From positions 1,240,001 to 1,304,000 of the forward strand of contig NW_019028980.1 of the NCBI RefSeq assembly GCF_002105155.1: DNA of 64,000 nt. Direction: 5' to 3'. The position numbers were made by a program, and so were the translations under genes. This document shows positions 1 to 11,881 of the stretch, piece after piece. This DNA comes from Lobosporangium transversale. Its lineage: Eukaryota > Mortierellomycota > Mortierellomycetes > Mortierellales > Mortierellaceae. The stretch's first letter is position 1. Each line of letters starts with the position of its first letter. The notes beneath the pieces are model-generated. The model was given only the letters and a program-made list of their open reading frames with translations. It made no database searches and was not told the origin of the DNA.

Positions 1-358
1 AAGGGAGACCTGCCCATTTTTTTTTTTTTTTTACTCATCTCCCTCCCATTTTTTTCGCTGTGTCGATCATGATTGTTTTTTTTTTTTTGTAATATAAAAT
101 TTCCGGTTCTGATTGTCCCGGTTCATAATCGTGCAGGATGCATTTGTTTGTGACTCATTTTAGTTTTTGTGCTCACTCACTTGGATCAACTGTCAAATCT
201 TGTGCATTGTTCCCAATGGAGCAACATTCTTCAAACAGCACTTGTTACACGACTTTTTAATCAGACAAGGCACCAAAATACAGTATATTTTATGTATATA
301 TACAATGAAATAGTTGTGTACATATTGATGTTGTCCATAAATATATATAATATATATT

Positions 359-921
359 TTATTTCTTTTTGTTAGCCAACCTTGCAAGTTGTTCTTTCAA
401 GATTGCCTGTGCCTCTTCTTCAATCACATACCGAGTGATTGTCTTCACATCCTCTTCTTCCGATGCTCTAAAGAGTTTCAAGAAATCCAATCGAATCACC
501 CTCATGGTTTCAGCCTGAGCCCTTGGAGGGGCCTTGGATCGTCCTACCAAATACCGAACTACGAAATCATCCATCTCTTCCTGACTTTTGAAATCAATCT
601 TGTCTAGCAATCCAATGGAATGAGCCTCTTGAACAGAGAGGATCCGACCTAATGGTAACAATCGTTCTGCATGACGACGACTTGTGATGGCACCGAAGAG
701 CTCGACTAACCAATAGGGTACTGGAACACCGACAGAGACCTCATTCAAACCGATGGTGCCTGGTTTAGGGACCGAACCCATCATGAACCGATCTTGACAG
801 GCCATCGCCAAGACACAACCGAGCCCTAAACTGTGACCATGCATCGAGGCTGCAGTATTGAGTCTGGAGCTGTAGATCACCTCAAACACTTTCCGGACTG
901 TACGCCAGTAGTTACTGAAAC

Positions 922-954
<33 letters not shown>

Positions 955-1251
955 CCATTATAGAATATGTAACAAATCAAGAGATTTGATATTAGAATCT
1001 CTTTCACATCGTCGTCAAAAGGCATATATGAATGAGTTAATGTACTGCATACCTCTCAGGCCCTTTCAAGAACTCTTTGAAGTCAATACCAGCACAGAAA
1101 ATTGATTTGAGATCGCTCTTAAGCATCGCTGCACGAATTGATGGATCTTGCTCCATAGTTTCCCATTCCTAAATTGTAATCGTAAAAAAAAGATAAAGGA
1201 CATTCAGTATTTTTGCTCCGCAGAGAGACGGGAAATAAATAAAATATACAC

Positions 1252-1283
<32 letters not shown>

Positions 1284-1647
1284 GATACAATGTGTGTTTT
1301 ATGAAGTGGTACGCCTACTATAATCTTACCTTGATCAATTGTCTGGCAGTATCATGATTAAAAGCACTCTGGTGCAAGGTAACAATTGCGACTTCTGGAG
1401 AGGTTTCGTGCTTGGATATGGTGACGGGTGTTGGTGTTACTGCAGCGGTTGAGGAGCTAAATGAACGAGGCCAAATCAAGTCTGGGCGAGTCAAGTTGAT
1501 CCCGGTCCATTGCCAAATCTGTTTCTGTTGTTTTTGTATGACATGACGACGGGCCGAGGCTACAACTGTCCTTGCAAGGAATCCTGTGTGCTGCATCATT
1601 TGTAATGAGTGGAATGGAAAGTAATTTGAAAGGAATTGATGCAACAA
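359..1647 (-). CDS. ECI1: Mitochondrial enoyl-CoA delta isomerase (crotonase family), three exons
   Basis: Exons read on the minus strand are 1647-1330, 1168-1053 and 914-359 (GT-AG introns; 990 nt in total, 329 aa). Seen: an Arg/Ser-rich N-terminus with few acidic residues, consistent with a mitochondrial presequence; the crotonase motif FCAGIDFKEF in exon 2; a Gly-rich oxyanion-hole segment MHGHSLGLGC in exon 3; then the motif GLNEVSVGVPVPYWL. In the known family, the Glu of the LNE motif is the catalytic base that moves a 3-enoyl double bond to the 2 position, letting unsaturated fatty acids enter beta-oxidation in the mitochondrial matrix. Length fits the family. The intron before exon 3 ends next to an (ATT)n run that would encode poly-Asn if retained; splicing at TTTCAG removes it and keeps frame. 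The start is the first ATG; one slightly downstream (MMQHTGF) is possible. A peroxisomal crotonase is less likely given the presequence. Confidence 0.88.
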
Positions 1648-2001
1648 AAAAGATCTATAAAATTATTGACACGCGTTTTGGATTGGTGAAATATTAAATA
1701 GCGCAGGATAAAATAGGACGCCAGAAATTCAGGAACTGATTAGAAATGCTCTCTGATATAGCCTGGCACGTATATATAAATGTATAGTAGTTATAAAACG
1801 CTGAACCAGAAACTATATCCTTGATTATGCCAGAGGGAACACAGAGCTTATTACTGGATACTTATGATGGTTTTTATTATAAAAAATGAAATGAAATATA
1901 GTACAATGGAAGGATAAGAGGTTCTCTCGCTCTCCGCTGGATCGGATCGACATGTATACTCTTCCCCATTATGGTGCTGCTCAGTTCTATTGATACTATC
2001 G

Positions 2002-2205
2002 TGCATAAGAATCACTTAGAATAAAGTGCGCGACCTCATAATGAACTCGTTGCATTTACTACATCTGCTACAAGTAAATCAATATCCTTTGATTACTTCA
2101 CTCCCTGAAATCATCCCTCTTCGGTTTCGTATCCAAAGCATCGCTCCTCGCTAATTTGAGCTTGGATAGCGTAGATACCACCGCCTTGGCCTCATGGCTT
2201 GCTCC
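2002..2205 (-). pseudogene. Relict C-terminal tail of NLR copy 1
   Basis: Immediately 3' of the copy 1 stop codon the minus strand still resembles, base by base, the C-terminal tail coding sequence of copies 4 and 5: the TTGGATACG block, the GGATAT(T)GATTT..TGTAGC block encoding a Cys cluster in copy 5, and the TTTATTCTAAGTG block. A substitution turning an Arg/Ser codon region into CCC TAG ends the copy 1 protein early, and downstream frameshifts and a TGA show the tail is no longer maintained. Further 3', the element ATACATGTCGA near 1950 is shared with the 3' flanks of copies 2 and 4. Confidence 0.7.
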
Positions 2206-5200
2206 CTAGGGAGTCCGACACTGTTCTGGATCACTGACAGATCCATGTTGATCCAAAAACTTCCTGTTGGCTTCACTCAAGCCGATCACGCCTCGAATTC
2301 TTGCACCAACGGCATTAAGAGGCGAGTGTCTCGTGGTCCACTTCAAGCGGACACGACATTGGCTATTCCCACTCTTGACAATCCTCCACATCCGAATACC
2401 ACCATCAAAATGTCCGGTCACCAAGGAGCAGTGTTCTTCAGAAATAGCCCATGCAAGGGCCCTAGGATCGCTAGCGAATGGGATAACAGCCAAGCACTGA
2501 CCTGAATCTGGATCCCACAGCCGCACAGTCATGTCTTTACTGCTTGAGGCAATGTACTGCCCATCGCATGAATAGGATATGGTGTTTATACCCCCGGTGT
2601 GTTCTTTAAGCGTACGCAATACGGCTCCTGATTCAGTGTCCACTATACTAATTGACCCATTTCCACTTCCAACAACTGTCAGTTCGCTGGATGGTGAAAA
2701 TGTTATGTGCTCTTGAGAACCATCGAAGTTTGTTTCGTGCAGTAGCTCGCCCGTTTCTGCGCTCCGTACTTGCAGCTTATTTTTGTCCTGGATAAATGCT
2801 ATCTTCCGACTGTCAGGTGAATATGCCATAAAGGAGGTGCCCTCAAAGTCATACAGAATCCCCCAGGTGTGCATTTTCCAGACTATGATTCTTCCATCGC
2901 TATAGTAAGAAGCAACCTGGGCACCATCAGGCGAGAATAACACACGTTCGGGGTCTTTATCGTGCCCCGGCAGAGTAGTGGGTTTTTTTGTTATCAAGTC
3001 CCACACACTCACATTGCCATTTTCATGGCCACAGGCAATATGGAGGCCAATTGGTGAAATATCAAAGACCAGGATAGTATCAAAGACCAGGATAGCCGGG
3101 CCTCGATAGATCGGACGCAAAGTGTCAGTAATTTGGCCTGATTCAGTGTTCCATAAGTAAATACAATGGCCAAGGTAAGGGTCAGACGAGGCTAACAATT
3201 GACCACCAGGGTGGTACTTGACATCGTATGTTTGCCTTCGTAGAACATAGATACATTGCCCTGATTGACTATCCCACACACGCGCTTCATCACCAAGGCC
3301 GCATGAGGAGATGCGTTTTCCATCTGGCGACAATCTTAACTCTTTGGTGGGGCCCCTGTGGCCATACGAATCGTGGCTAGTTTGCCTCGCTTGTGTGTCC
3401 CACAGATGTATCATCCCATCATTGCCGAATGACGCAACCTGATGGGAGTTTGGCGAATACGCTACATCAATTATATCGCAAGAGTGACCATGGAATATGT
3501 TGACCAATTGTCCTGACCTAGCATCCCAAAGTCGCAATGTACGGTCGAGAGAACTAGTGACTATCTGTTTTCCTTTTGGTGAATATTGCAGATCTTGGAT
3601 CACGGCGGTATGGCCTGCAAAAGTATGGATGACTTTTCTTGTTTGCATATCCCACTGATATGCTATCGTATTAGAGAACGAAGCGGCATGCTTTCCGTCA
3701 GGGGAATATTGAACACCGTCGGGATCGAAAATATGGCTCCCATCTTTCAAGCTCCCCTTTCGCTGACCAGACCCAGCATCCCATACATTCAAGGGGCCGA
3801 TGCTAAAACAAGTTATGATCTCCTGACTGTTAGGTGAATATACGATCTGGTTGATTTTGTAACCATCGCCCTGGGCCGTCGACACCAGCCCCCCTGATGC
3901 CGCATCCCACAGCCGCATCGTCCATTTTTCATCAATTGAGTTTCCAGCAGCAGCAAGCTGCTTCCCATCAGGTGAATAGGCCATGCTTGCCACTTTGCCA
4001 ACGTAATCCTTTAATGAATGCTGGAGTGCGCCAGAGTCGGTGCTCCATATATGCACTGACCCATCCTTGCTACCTGAGGCGAGATAGTTGCCATTTGGCG
4101 AGTATACCACATGATAAACATCAACTGCAGGACCATTCAATGTACGGACCACTGCCCCTGATGTTGCATCAAATACAGAAACTGTATTGTTATCCCCAAT
4201 GGCAATATGGCGACTGTCTGGAGAGTAGGTGAAGTTGTATGTGTGCACGTCCCTCAAAGTCATACGCTTCGCCCACGTGAACGTATCATAGATGCTGACA
4301 TGCATCTTTTTGGAATCACGATTGTACGTAGCTGCAGCAAAAGCCTTGCCATTAGGCGAATATATTCCCTTATATATTTCTCCCTCTTCTTTAAGGGATG
4401 GCCATCCTCCAAATTGTACACCTGCCATCTTTGCTCCCTCCAAGCCTGCTCCTCGAAGATAACAGCCGCGAAGATTGACATTCCTCAAATCTGCCCCTTG
4501 TAGTTGAGCACTATCGAATATACCATGACTAATGTCAGCTCCGGGGATCTGGATGCCTTGCAAGTCTGCTTCGCTGAATGACTCTCTTGCTCGTACCAGT
4601 ATCGTCATTGCATTCGCTGCTGCTATCCGCCATCTCTTGTCGCTCTTCGATAGCTCAACATACTCATACAGCTGCTGCTTGAACTTTGGTTCAATCTCAA
4701 CACGCTCTTTCAGGAACTCAAGGATCGATGGCTCATCCACAAAGCTCCTCCACACTAAAGGTGAGGTCTCATCTGCCTTGGCTGGATCTAGCTCACCTCC
4801 ATCCGCTTTACTCCCTTCCACTTCAAAGCTGAATACAGAGCTGACACTTTGTCGGCGACATTTCAGTGCTGTTGCTGCTACTGTATCACTTGCAACTGCA
4901 TTTGCCTTTTTCTGTGGCTCGAACATCGCTCGTACCACACAGTACTCCAGAATAGACCGATGCACAAACCGATACTGATTGCCTGTACGGCTCAGAGGTG
5001 ATGCTTCTCGAAGGAGGTGTTTCTTGCTTCCTCGGCTAAAGTACTCTCTCTTCCATGCTTCTTTGCGCTTACATGGATACTCTACCACTGGGTTGCCATT
5101 TTGATGCTTGTAGATTGCCACGGCCAGTTCTGTCAAGTACTTAATCCCATTTCGTGAAAACCCCTCATCGCACAGTATTTGGAACATCTCCTTATCTGAG

Positions 5201-8200
5201 CTATCGCTTGGCGGTGCCTCGATTAGTCGTTTCTCTCCTCGTTTGAGCCACGACTCAATGAACTGGTCATACAGTGTGATGCGCTTGAACTTTGTTGCAG
5301 AGATGTCTTGATGTGGGTTTATCATTTGAGGCAGCACTTCTAGTGCCATCGATAGTATGAATGGATTCTTCACAAGCTCTTGTAGACTAGGGACCATCTT
5401 GAGTGCAAACTGATAGTCCTCTACACTCCACAATATGCCTTCGCTTGGGACATTCTGTTTGATGTACTCATCAATCTGATCCTCAGAGAATGGTATAATC
5501 ACAGCCTCTTGGAACAAACCAGTATCTGCTTGGTGGTTGCAGCCCATAGGCTGGAACCGATCTCGATAGTCTATCCCAAGGTACTCGCTGCGACAACTAA
5601 TCACCATCTGACACTTCCATTCGCCAGACTGGTTGAGGCGGTTGGTGAAATAAAGGTTGCCGGGCAGCGTAATCTCATCATATCCATCACAGATCAAGAT
5701 GAATGCCCGATTCTTCTTCAACTCTTTGATCTGTTTCTTGGTGAAACCATGTATTTGCAGCTGTTTTGTGACCATATCTTTGGATGGGTCATTGATAGCT
5801 GGCAGGTAGATAAATAATGGAATCCGATGGTCCTTTGAATACTCTTTCCACAGCTTGTGCTCCAAAGTGAGGTTGAATGTCGATTTGCCTGCTCCTGAAT
5901 CACCTTGGACGAGTAGCACTTTCTGGTCACTGTTTAGGAACTCCCTCACCTTGTCCATTATCAAGAACGAATCGTCGTCACTTGCTTGGGGACTTGCCTT
6001 GGCATACTGCTGAATGTAGAAGGGTCTAACTTCCCTGTCCTCCATCCGCTGTTGCTTGAGCATACGTAAACTCTTCTCGACATCAGGCTTTTTCTGCGCA
6101 CGATCGAGTAATGACGGGGATGCAGGTGGAGGCGGGTTGACAATGAAGTGGTACTGTGGCTCTGGCTCCTGGATACAATCCTTGAAGAGTTGCTGTTTTT
6201 TGACATCTCCATCCTTAGCAAGGCTATCCAGGAGTAGCTTTGCAGCTATAAAGAGACAAATGCAGAGTATTATATACTATCGATATCAGTATCCCTACTT
6301 CCCGTAACTGAGTCAATGATGACGAATTAAAGATGAGATACCATGCCCACCTTGTAGGCCATCACTTGGCAAAGAGTCCAGTCTCCTCAGTATACCAATA
6401 ATACATCGCTTGATCTCCACATGATCACCCCAATCCTTGTCATTCCTGTATATCACTTCAAGAAAAGTGATCGCGTCTTGACGAGTTTCCATGTCCCACT
6501 GTGTATTGGCTGCAATCTGTCCTAACCGCTGACATAGCCCCCATTGGAATGCTGGCTCTCGTCGACAGGGCACCTCACGCACAAAAGCCTTGAACTTGGT
6601 GAGCTCGCCCAACTGAAGGAATGTATCAACTCCACGGAGCGCTGGATACCATGCACTCCTATGATTATATTTAAATCCTGCTTCCAAGCACTGTTTGAAG
6701 GCCTCTCCACTCTTAGCTAATGAGGCTACACCGTTGTACACACGCAAGCTCATGCCGGCAATTTCCGCCACAGTTGGAAGCCCTTCCTGAATATTGATCA
6801 GCTCATCCATGAAGGCATTTATATTTAGGTCTTTGACTGCACTCACTATTCCAAACACTCCTCGAGCCACTACTGATGTGCGTCGAAGCGTGGCTTGCAT
6901 TAGTGTTTCATCATTTGGAATATATAACAGTGCTTGGAAAGCATAGGCTGCATGGAATGCTAGATGTGGCTCTGACCTCCTTCGTAGTTCCCCCAAGTAG
7001 ACTGATAATGGCTCGTGAAGTTGCTCTCGCTTCAGGCCCTTGACTTGATTGTTAAGCATGGCATCCAGTACATGTGAGACTGACACACATAGCCGATATA
7101 TGTGGTTGCTAGACTGATCATGTGTGCTCTGCAAGCGGGAACCGAGGATATTGAGGATATTGACTAGGTCATCAGAGTCAAGGTATCCGGAAGAGGCATG
7201 CTGGATCAGCTGAGCTAATCCTCCCAGCAAATTAGTCTCTAGCATGGTGCTCCCATTGATTCTAGAGACTAAGAACTCAAGTACTGCCTTATACTGATCT
7301 TCGTTGAGGACTGGAGCCAGCATCACCACTTCAGCGACAGTAGCCTTGGTCCTGATATCGTCATGAATGAATATTGTAATAACGGCTGAGGCCAGGCTGT
7401 GAAGTCGATCTTGCTCATCTTGATTCTTCGCTGTGATCAAAGACCACTCTTGCTCCTGAACTGTAATTTCATTTTGCGGTTGGTTTGCAGTACCAAGCAG
7501 GCTGAGGCAGTAGACGAGATGGTGGATATCGACCAGAGAAGCATCTGGAGGGGGCAAACTGTACTTGGGCACTCGAGCTACATCACAAGCAAATATGTCT
7601 ACAGGGATAACTGAATTACTGTGCGGTGTTTTGGCTGTTACTGCTCTATTCACCCTCAGCTGGCTGATGCTGGTACTACTGGATCCTTGGCTGACGCTAT
7701 TATTGCTGCCTCTACCGTTGCTAACACTGCTAATGCTACTGGTGATACTATTGCTGTTGCTAATGCTGTTGCTAATACTGCTGTTGTTACTTGTGCTACC
7801 GCTAATAATGCTTTTATTGCTGCTGTTGCCGTTGCTGTTGTTGTTGCTGTTGCTGTTGCTGTTGCTGCCGCTGTTGCTGTTGTTGTTGCCGTTGCCGTTG
7901 CTGTTGCCGTTGCTGTTGCTACTTCTATTGCTGTTGTTGTTGTTGTTGCTAGCAGAGCTATCTGGCTGTAATGACTCTTGGCGGGTTGGAATATATCCCC
8001 ACTTCTCTGCTTTTTTGTCGTTCTTCTTAGCTTTGCATGTGTGGCCCAGACTTTGGAATAAGCAAGCGACTTTGTAGTGGGCTAAACCAATGCTTTGGCA
8101 GAGCTTCTGGTCTTCAGCGGAGCTTGAGGAGACAAGCCTCTTTCTCTCCGACCGCTGGATTCGAGACAGTGCAGCATGTGCATTAAGACACAACTTCTTG

Positions 8201-8310
8201 AGGGCGGCACTGCCATTACTTTCTATTCCAGAGTCTTCCATACTACTATTGAATTCCCTTAGAGCCTCAGATGGTGAGAGAACGCCTCGTGACGAAAAGC
8301 AGCTGAACAT
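2206..8310 (-). CDS. NLR copy 1: Arm-like/NACHT/pentapeptide/WD40 protein (STAND NTPase)
   Basis: Exon 1 is 8310-6351 and exon 2 is 6245-2206, total 6000 nt, 1999 aa. The joining intron has donor GTGGGC and acceptor TATAG, phase 1, at the position used by all copies. Domains by rough residue: 1-115 helical; 120-225 Asn/Ser linker; 240-650 Arm-like alpha-helical domain, starting with the motif KYSLPPPDASL; NACHT with Walker A GDSGAGKST near 770 and Walker B FILICDGYDE near 835; pentapeptide repeats (GADLRNVNLRG) near 1213-1265; about 15 WD40 repeats (YSPDGK..LWD) from 1280 to 1940. The family is cytosolic signalling NTPases; fungal members such as HET-E/HET-D act in non-self recognition. The ligand here is unknown. 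The tail is shorter than in copies 4 and 5 because of an early TAG. Parts look converted from copies 2 and 4/5 (see findings). It may be functional; the reading frame is intact. Confidence 0.85.
7680..7955 (-). repeat. Trinucleotide/hexanucleotide repeat encoding the Asn/Ser linker of copy 1
   Basis: On the plus strand this is a run of GTTGCT and GTTGTT units. Read on the coding strand it gives AAC/AAT and AGC/AGT codons, so the protein holds about 90 residues that are almost all Asn, Ser or Gly. The antisense frames produce long Leu-rich or Ala/Val-rich ORFs that are artefacts. Copies 3, 4 and 5 have shorter linkers of the same composition at the same place. Confidence 0.9.
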
Positions 8311-8351
8311 CGAATATTGTCCTCTTTTTTTCTTTTTCTATTGATTGTGAT

Positions 8352-8445
8352 CTACTGATTTACATTATGAGAAAGCAACTCCTATTTAGATAAAAATGCC
8401 TTTGCAAAAATGATAAGCTTTTTTTTTTTTTTTTTTTTTACTTAC
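8352..8445 (-). promoter_or_regulatory. Probable 5' UTR intron of NLR copy 1
   Basis: On the minus strand a donor TGTAAGTAAA (GT at 8445-8444) and an acceptor AAATCAGTAG bracket about 94 nt, some 42 nt before the start codon. The same donor and acceptor words occur at the same place before copy 3 (18524-18612), which supports a real spliced leader intron. The pyrimidine-rich sequence 8480-8600 upstream also aligns by eye with 18400-18470 before copy 3. Confidence 0.5.
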
Positions 8446-9721
8446 AGCAATGTCTAGGGTAAATGGATTGTTCAGTAAGCGCTCTCTGAGGGGATACAAT
8501 CTTAATGCGATGCAAGAGAGGAAAGGGAAGAAATGAAAAAAAAACAAGAGTAAAAGTAGATGTGAAAAAGCAAATGTGGCTCTCAACGTGGGTATTTCAA
8601 ATGATCTTTTCCAGGGAAACTTCCCGTTCAACGTTCCGCGGCAAAGCGCAAAGAGAGATGTAAATAGTACAACTAATATAACGAATATCACCCAAGGGGT
8701 GTAGGCGTTGCGATCCTGAATCTAGTTTCCACTTTTTCGGTGCCTTGTTCTCTTAACTAAGGGGGTTTGACCACAAAAAAAAGCATCTGTTCCTGGTCCT
8801 TCTTTATCCCTTCTTCTCCTCACGTCATTTATAGTATAGACATGTACAGGAGCTTTAAAGGTGCAACACTTTGTCTGGCAAGAGGCCGATTGCTGCAAGG
8901 AGAGCCGGCTCACTTGGGGAAATGTTTTTCAGGTAAAAGGGGATTTTTCTTATTACCAAAGCATTGTGCATCATCTCTTTTTCTCACCGTCGCGCTTTGT
9001 CCGTCATCTTTGAACCTAATTTATTTATTTATTTATTTTTTACCATCCTTTCTTTGTATTCCACTGTTTAAGGCCGTTAAATATATAAGGGAAACGCCTT
9101 TATTCCATATATCCCCTTACCACCGCTACATGACATACCTATCTACTCTGTTAACCAAAATGATACTTAAGAGATGAACAGTGTTATGGATCTCAATAAT
9201 CTGTTGCGGGTTATCATCACATTAACTCGCTTGCTAATAATATAAAAGGCCTCCATCCGCAATAGACTCGTAACAAGCAATGACAGGCTTCTGTATAGAA
9301 TAATAACATAAATGCGTCATTTCACCTTTACACTCTACGCTGGTTATATGTGAGTGGGGCAGGTTCTCTTCTTTTATATTTATTTTAGATACTGTCGCCT
9401 CAATTTTATTACTTGGACTCTCCAATACCGCCTTACTGCATCCTGGGTGGGGAGGTGGTTTGTAAAGTAGGAAAAAAAAAAAAAAAAAAAAAATTCAGTC
9501 TTTTTTTGCCGCTCAAGACAACGTGAAAAATATTTTGGAGATAGATCATGAGCAGTAGAAAAAGTGAGAATCAGATGTGGGCCCACATATTACAACTACG
9601 AGGTATTTATTCATTTTCTGGTGGAGGAGCTTGTACCAGGTAACTACGTATCCATCTATAAGGTGACATGAGTTCATTCTAAAACCCCATATCAAAGATT
9701 TATCGCGTCAATGTGTATGGC
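8446..9721. other. Intergenic region upstream of copy 1
   Basis: No gene is supported here. It holds the pyrimidine-rich leader/promoter region of copy 1 (8480-8700), poly-A/T runs, an ATTT repeat near 9020-9040 and a run of A at 9471-9493. Short ORFs on both strands have low-complexity translations and no recognisable motif. Confidence 0.6.
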
Positions 9722-10260
9722 GCGTTATCCCTTCGTCCGTCACAAAATCTAGAACGAATTTGTTCTAGATTTTTATGGGCACTAAATGCATGTCACACCA
9801 TATGATAAGTGTCAGTAAAGGAGGTTGGAATCGAGCTGGCCCCAGGAAGCCGGTGCTGGCCCTGGAGACTTGGGATTCGAGATATTTATTCTTCATTTAT
9901 TACTTTATCTTGTTTTTTTTTTGTGGGGGGGGGGTGAGCTAGGCGGCTGGTGTGATATGGAGGGATAAAGTTCTTTGATTTCATGAGCATTTATGAATAG
10001 TAGGGTCCAGTGAGTGAAGTGCGTGAAATGGAGGAGTATGGAATGAAGGAATTAAAGAAACCGATGAATCATGTAATGCGTAATGCTCAACGTGAACCTC
10101 ATGAACTCCCATTCAGTGTGAAATTGGAACGCGAATCGAGATCCCTTAGAGAATGGGGGGAGGGTCTCCTAAGCTAGTTTTTGAGGAAAACCTCTTTATT
10201 TGCAAATCGAGGAAAATCTGGAACAAATTTGTTCTGGAAACAGACGAAGGGATACAACGC
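9722..10260. mobile_element. MITE-like element with about 50 bp imperfect terminal inverted repeats
   Basis: The left end reads GCGTTATCCCTTCGTC and the reverse complement of the right end reads GCGTTGTATCCCTTCGTC. Both ends continue into an inner palindrome: left AAATCTAGAAC / GTTCTAGATTT around GAATTT, right GGAACAAATTTGTTC. The 540 bp between has no credible ORF but includes a T10 and G10 run near 9911-9935. No clear target-site duplication is visible, so exact ends are uncertain. This fits a non-autonomous DNA transposon; it may be a solo piece of the transposase-bearing remnant that begins right after it. Confidence 0.65.
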
Positions 10261-10499
10261 AGGGCTCGGAAGCCGGAGTCAAGGTAAATAGGGACTGCCG
10301 TGCTCCATCCTGTTTTGTATCAACGCTTCGGGCGCATCGCTCCTCAAGGCAGAACCTATGTGTGCATTGAAGCCACTAGACATTGGTAAGGAGAAGCAAC
10401 TACTGGAAACCCTGGTAAATATTAAACATTAGGTTGGCATGTTATATATTATATACTAGGCAAAACCATCGCCCAGGGCATTGGCGAGGAGCCGGCAAG

Positions 10500-10930
10500 T
10501 AAGATCGCTGTAAAGAAGCCCGAGTCGAGTGGATGACGAATCATATCTTTGTGAAATGGTTGAATGAACTCGATGGCCAGCTCACGGAGCCAAGCCTACT
10601 TCTCCTAGGTTCAGCTCCACAACACAACAACATCGATATGCGTGACCCTTCCACCAATCAATCTTGGAAGCACCGCCGCATCCAACGACTCCCGGTGAAT
10701 TCAACACCTGTTACGCAGCCTCTTGGCGCAGGTATTATTAGTGTGTTCAAGCAAGCATTCTTGAGATGCTTACCCATGAGTCGCATCTCATCCAAACGTT
10801 TGATATTGTTGGTTTTAGTTTTAGTCACGTGTAGAGGGTTCGCCACCAACTATTTAACGAGCAACAGCTCAGGAAAATCTGGCTCCTTGTTCCTTATTTT
10901 TACACAAGAGCCATTTGAGTACTGACTGTT
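10500..10930 (+). mobile_element. Broken pogo/Tigger-like (DDE-1) transposase fragment
   Basis: Translation from 10533 gives a DDE-1 type segment: a WLNELDGQLTE helix, then LLLLGSAPQHNNID, then MRDPSTNQSWKH, then IQRLPVNSTPVTQPL followed by GAGIISVFKQAFL. In the pogo/Tigger family, from memory, the LLLLD.APxH motif carries a catalytic Asp and the next motif reads PLDAGII; both Asp positions are Gly here. After FKQAFL the frame shifts: the neighbouring frame continues MLTHESHLIQTFDIV. Sequence from 10300 to 10530 looks like decayed upstream coding sequence with stops. Hence an inactive remnant. Confidence 0.75.
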
Positions 10931-11425
10931 CTCGTCCAGTCTTTGAGTAGTGTGTGTGTTCTTTTATTGTGTTAGAATTATTTATCTATCTGCAGCTGGA
11001 AGTGACCGGCTTCATAATCCACCAAAACGACCTAAATCTCCTACCACATCTGCCCCTAAATTTTGCAACAATATGGCGAAGCTTATTTTTAGTGAATGCG
11101 CGTAGCCGATAATCCCATATACATCCATATACATGGAATTCCGTTAAAGCGACAACACTAAGGAATTGCTTGCTAAACGCCGGCCCTTCCTGAAGAGATG
11201 CGGCAGCGTCTCGAAGCCGTGTCGACTACCAATGTAGAGCGGGACCATGAGCTCCGGTACAACACCGAACAATAGTCATGTTCCAACATCAGATGATGCC
11301 ATGGGACCCCCTAACAGATGGGCTGGGATTATGTGTAAGTCTTTTTTTTTTTTTTTTTTGCTCTGACAGCCACAAGATTTCATGACTTCTGTAGCGTTAA
11401 TGATACCAAAAATTTGTGCAACATG

Positions 11426-11458
<33 letters not shown>

Positions 11459-11590
11459 GAGATTGGCCCTGTGAAATTTTGTCTTCGCCACTTCGTCCTC
11501 GCCCACTTCGTCTTCGCCACCTTTGTTCTCCATCTTTGAAGTGTCTTTTTTTCTTCTCCTTCCACTCTCCTTTTCACACACCACCCATTT
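10931..11590. other. Intergenic, with a possible terminal sequence of the Tigger remnant
   Basis: No gene is supported. The block GGAATTCCGTTAAAGCGACAA at 11137-11157 resembles ends I remember from pogo/Tigger elements, so the remnant may extend to about 11165. I cannot see its partner. The rest contains T runs at 11343-11359 and 11428-11457. Confidence 0.4.
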
Positions 11591-11620
11591 TCAACATCCT
11601 CCTCCTCTTTTCTTTCCTTC

Positions 11621-11790
11621 TATATCCTTCAACTTTTCTGTCGTATCTTTTAGACCATCTATACCCTATAATCTCTATAATCGTATCCGACTGCTCCACT
11701 GTAAGGTTTCCTTCACCAATATTTCTAACTGATTATCTTGCTAACGGAACATTCATCATTTAACAGCAACCATTGTTTTATCAGTTACAG
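11621..11790 (+). promoter_or_regulatory. Promoter and 5' UTR intron of NLR copy 2
   Basis: TATAT at 11621 is followed by the block CTTTTCTGTCGTAT that also occurs before copies 4 and 5. A donor CTCCACT|GTAAGG at 11701 and an acceptor AGTTACAG ending at 11790 match the leader intron of copy 5 in position and sequence. This places transcription start roughly at 11650-11690. Confidence 0.5.
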
Positions 11791-11825
11791 TAAAAGGCTA
11801 TAGACTGTCAAAAAAAAAAAAAAAA

Positions 11826-11881
11826 ATGGGATCGCAGCAAAGCAAACCCCATTCAAGAAGAGACTTCAAGTGCGCAATCAA
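11826..11881 (+). pseudogene. Deleted and frameshifted start of NLR copy 2
   Basis: ATGGGATCGCAGCAAAGCAAAC matches the start of copy 5 (ATGGGATGGATGCAAAGCATG), but then jumps straight to sequence matching copy 5 around its codon 95 (CATTCRARAAGA..., then the AATGGGGTC block at 11881). About 85 codons are missing. A further 1-base deficit relative to copy 5 between 11885 and 11915 puts this ATG out of frame with the rest of the gene. Confidence 0.7.

Noticed and set aside
1-358. Small ORFs at the left edge
   Set aside because: AT-rich, short, on both strands, no motif; probably 3' flank of the isomerase gene.
7565-8077. 170-codon Leu-rich ORF on the plus strand
   Set aside because: It is the antisense of the AAC/AGC repeat encoding the Asn/Ser linker of NLR copy 1.
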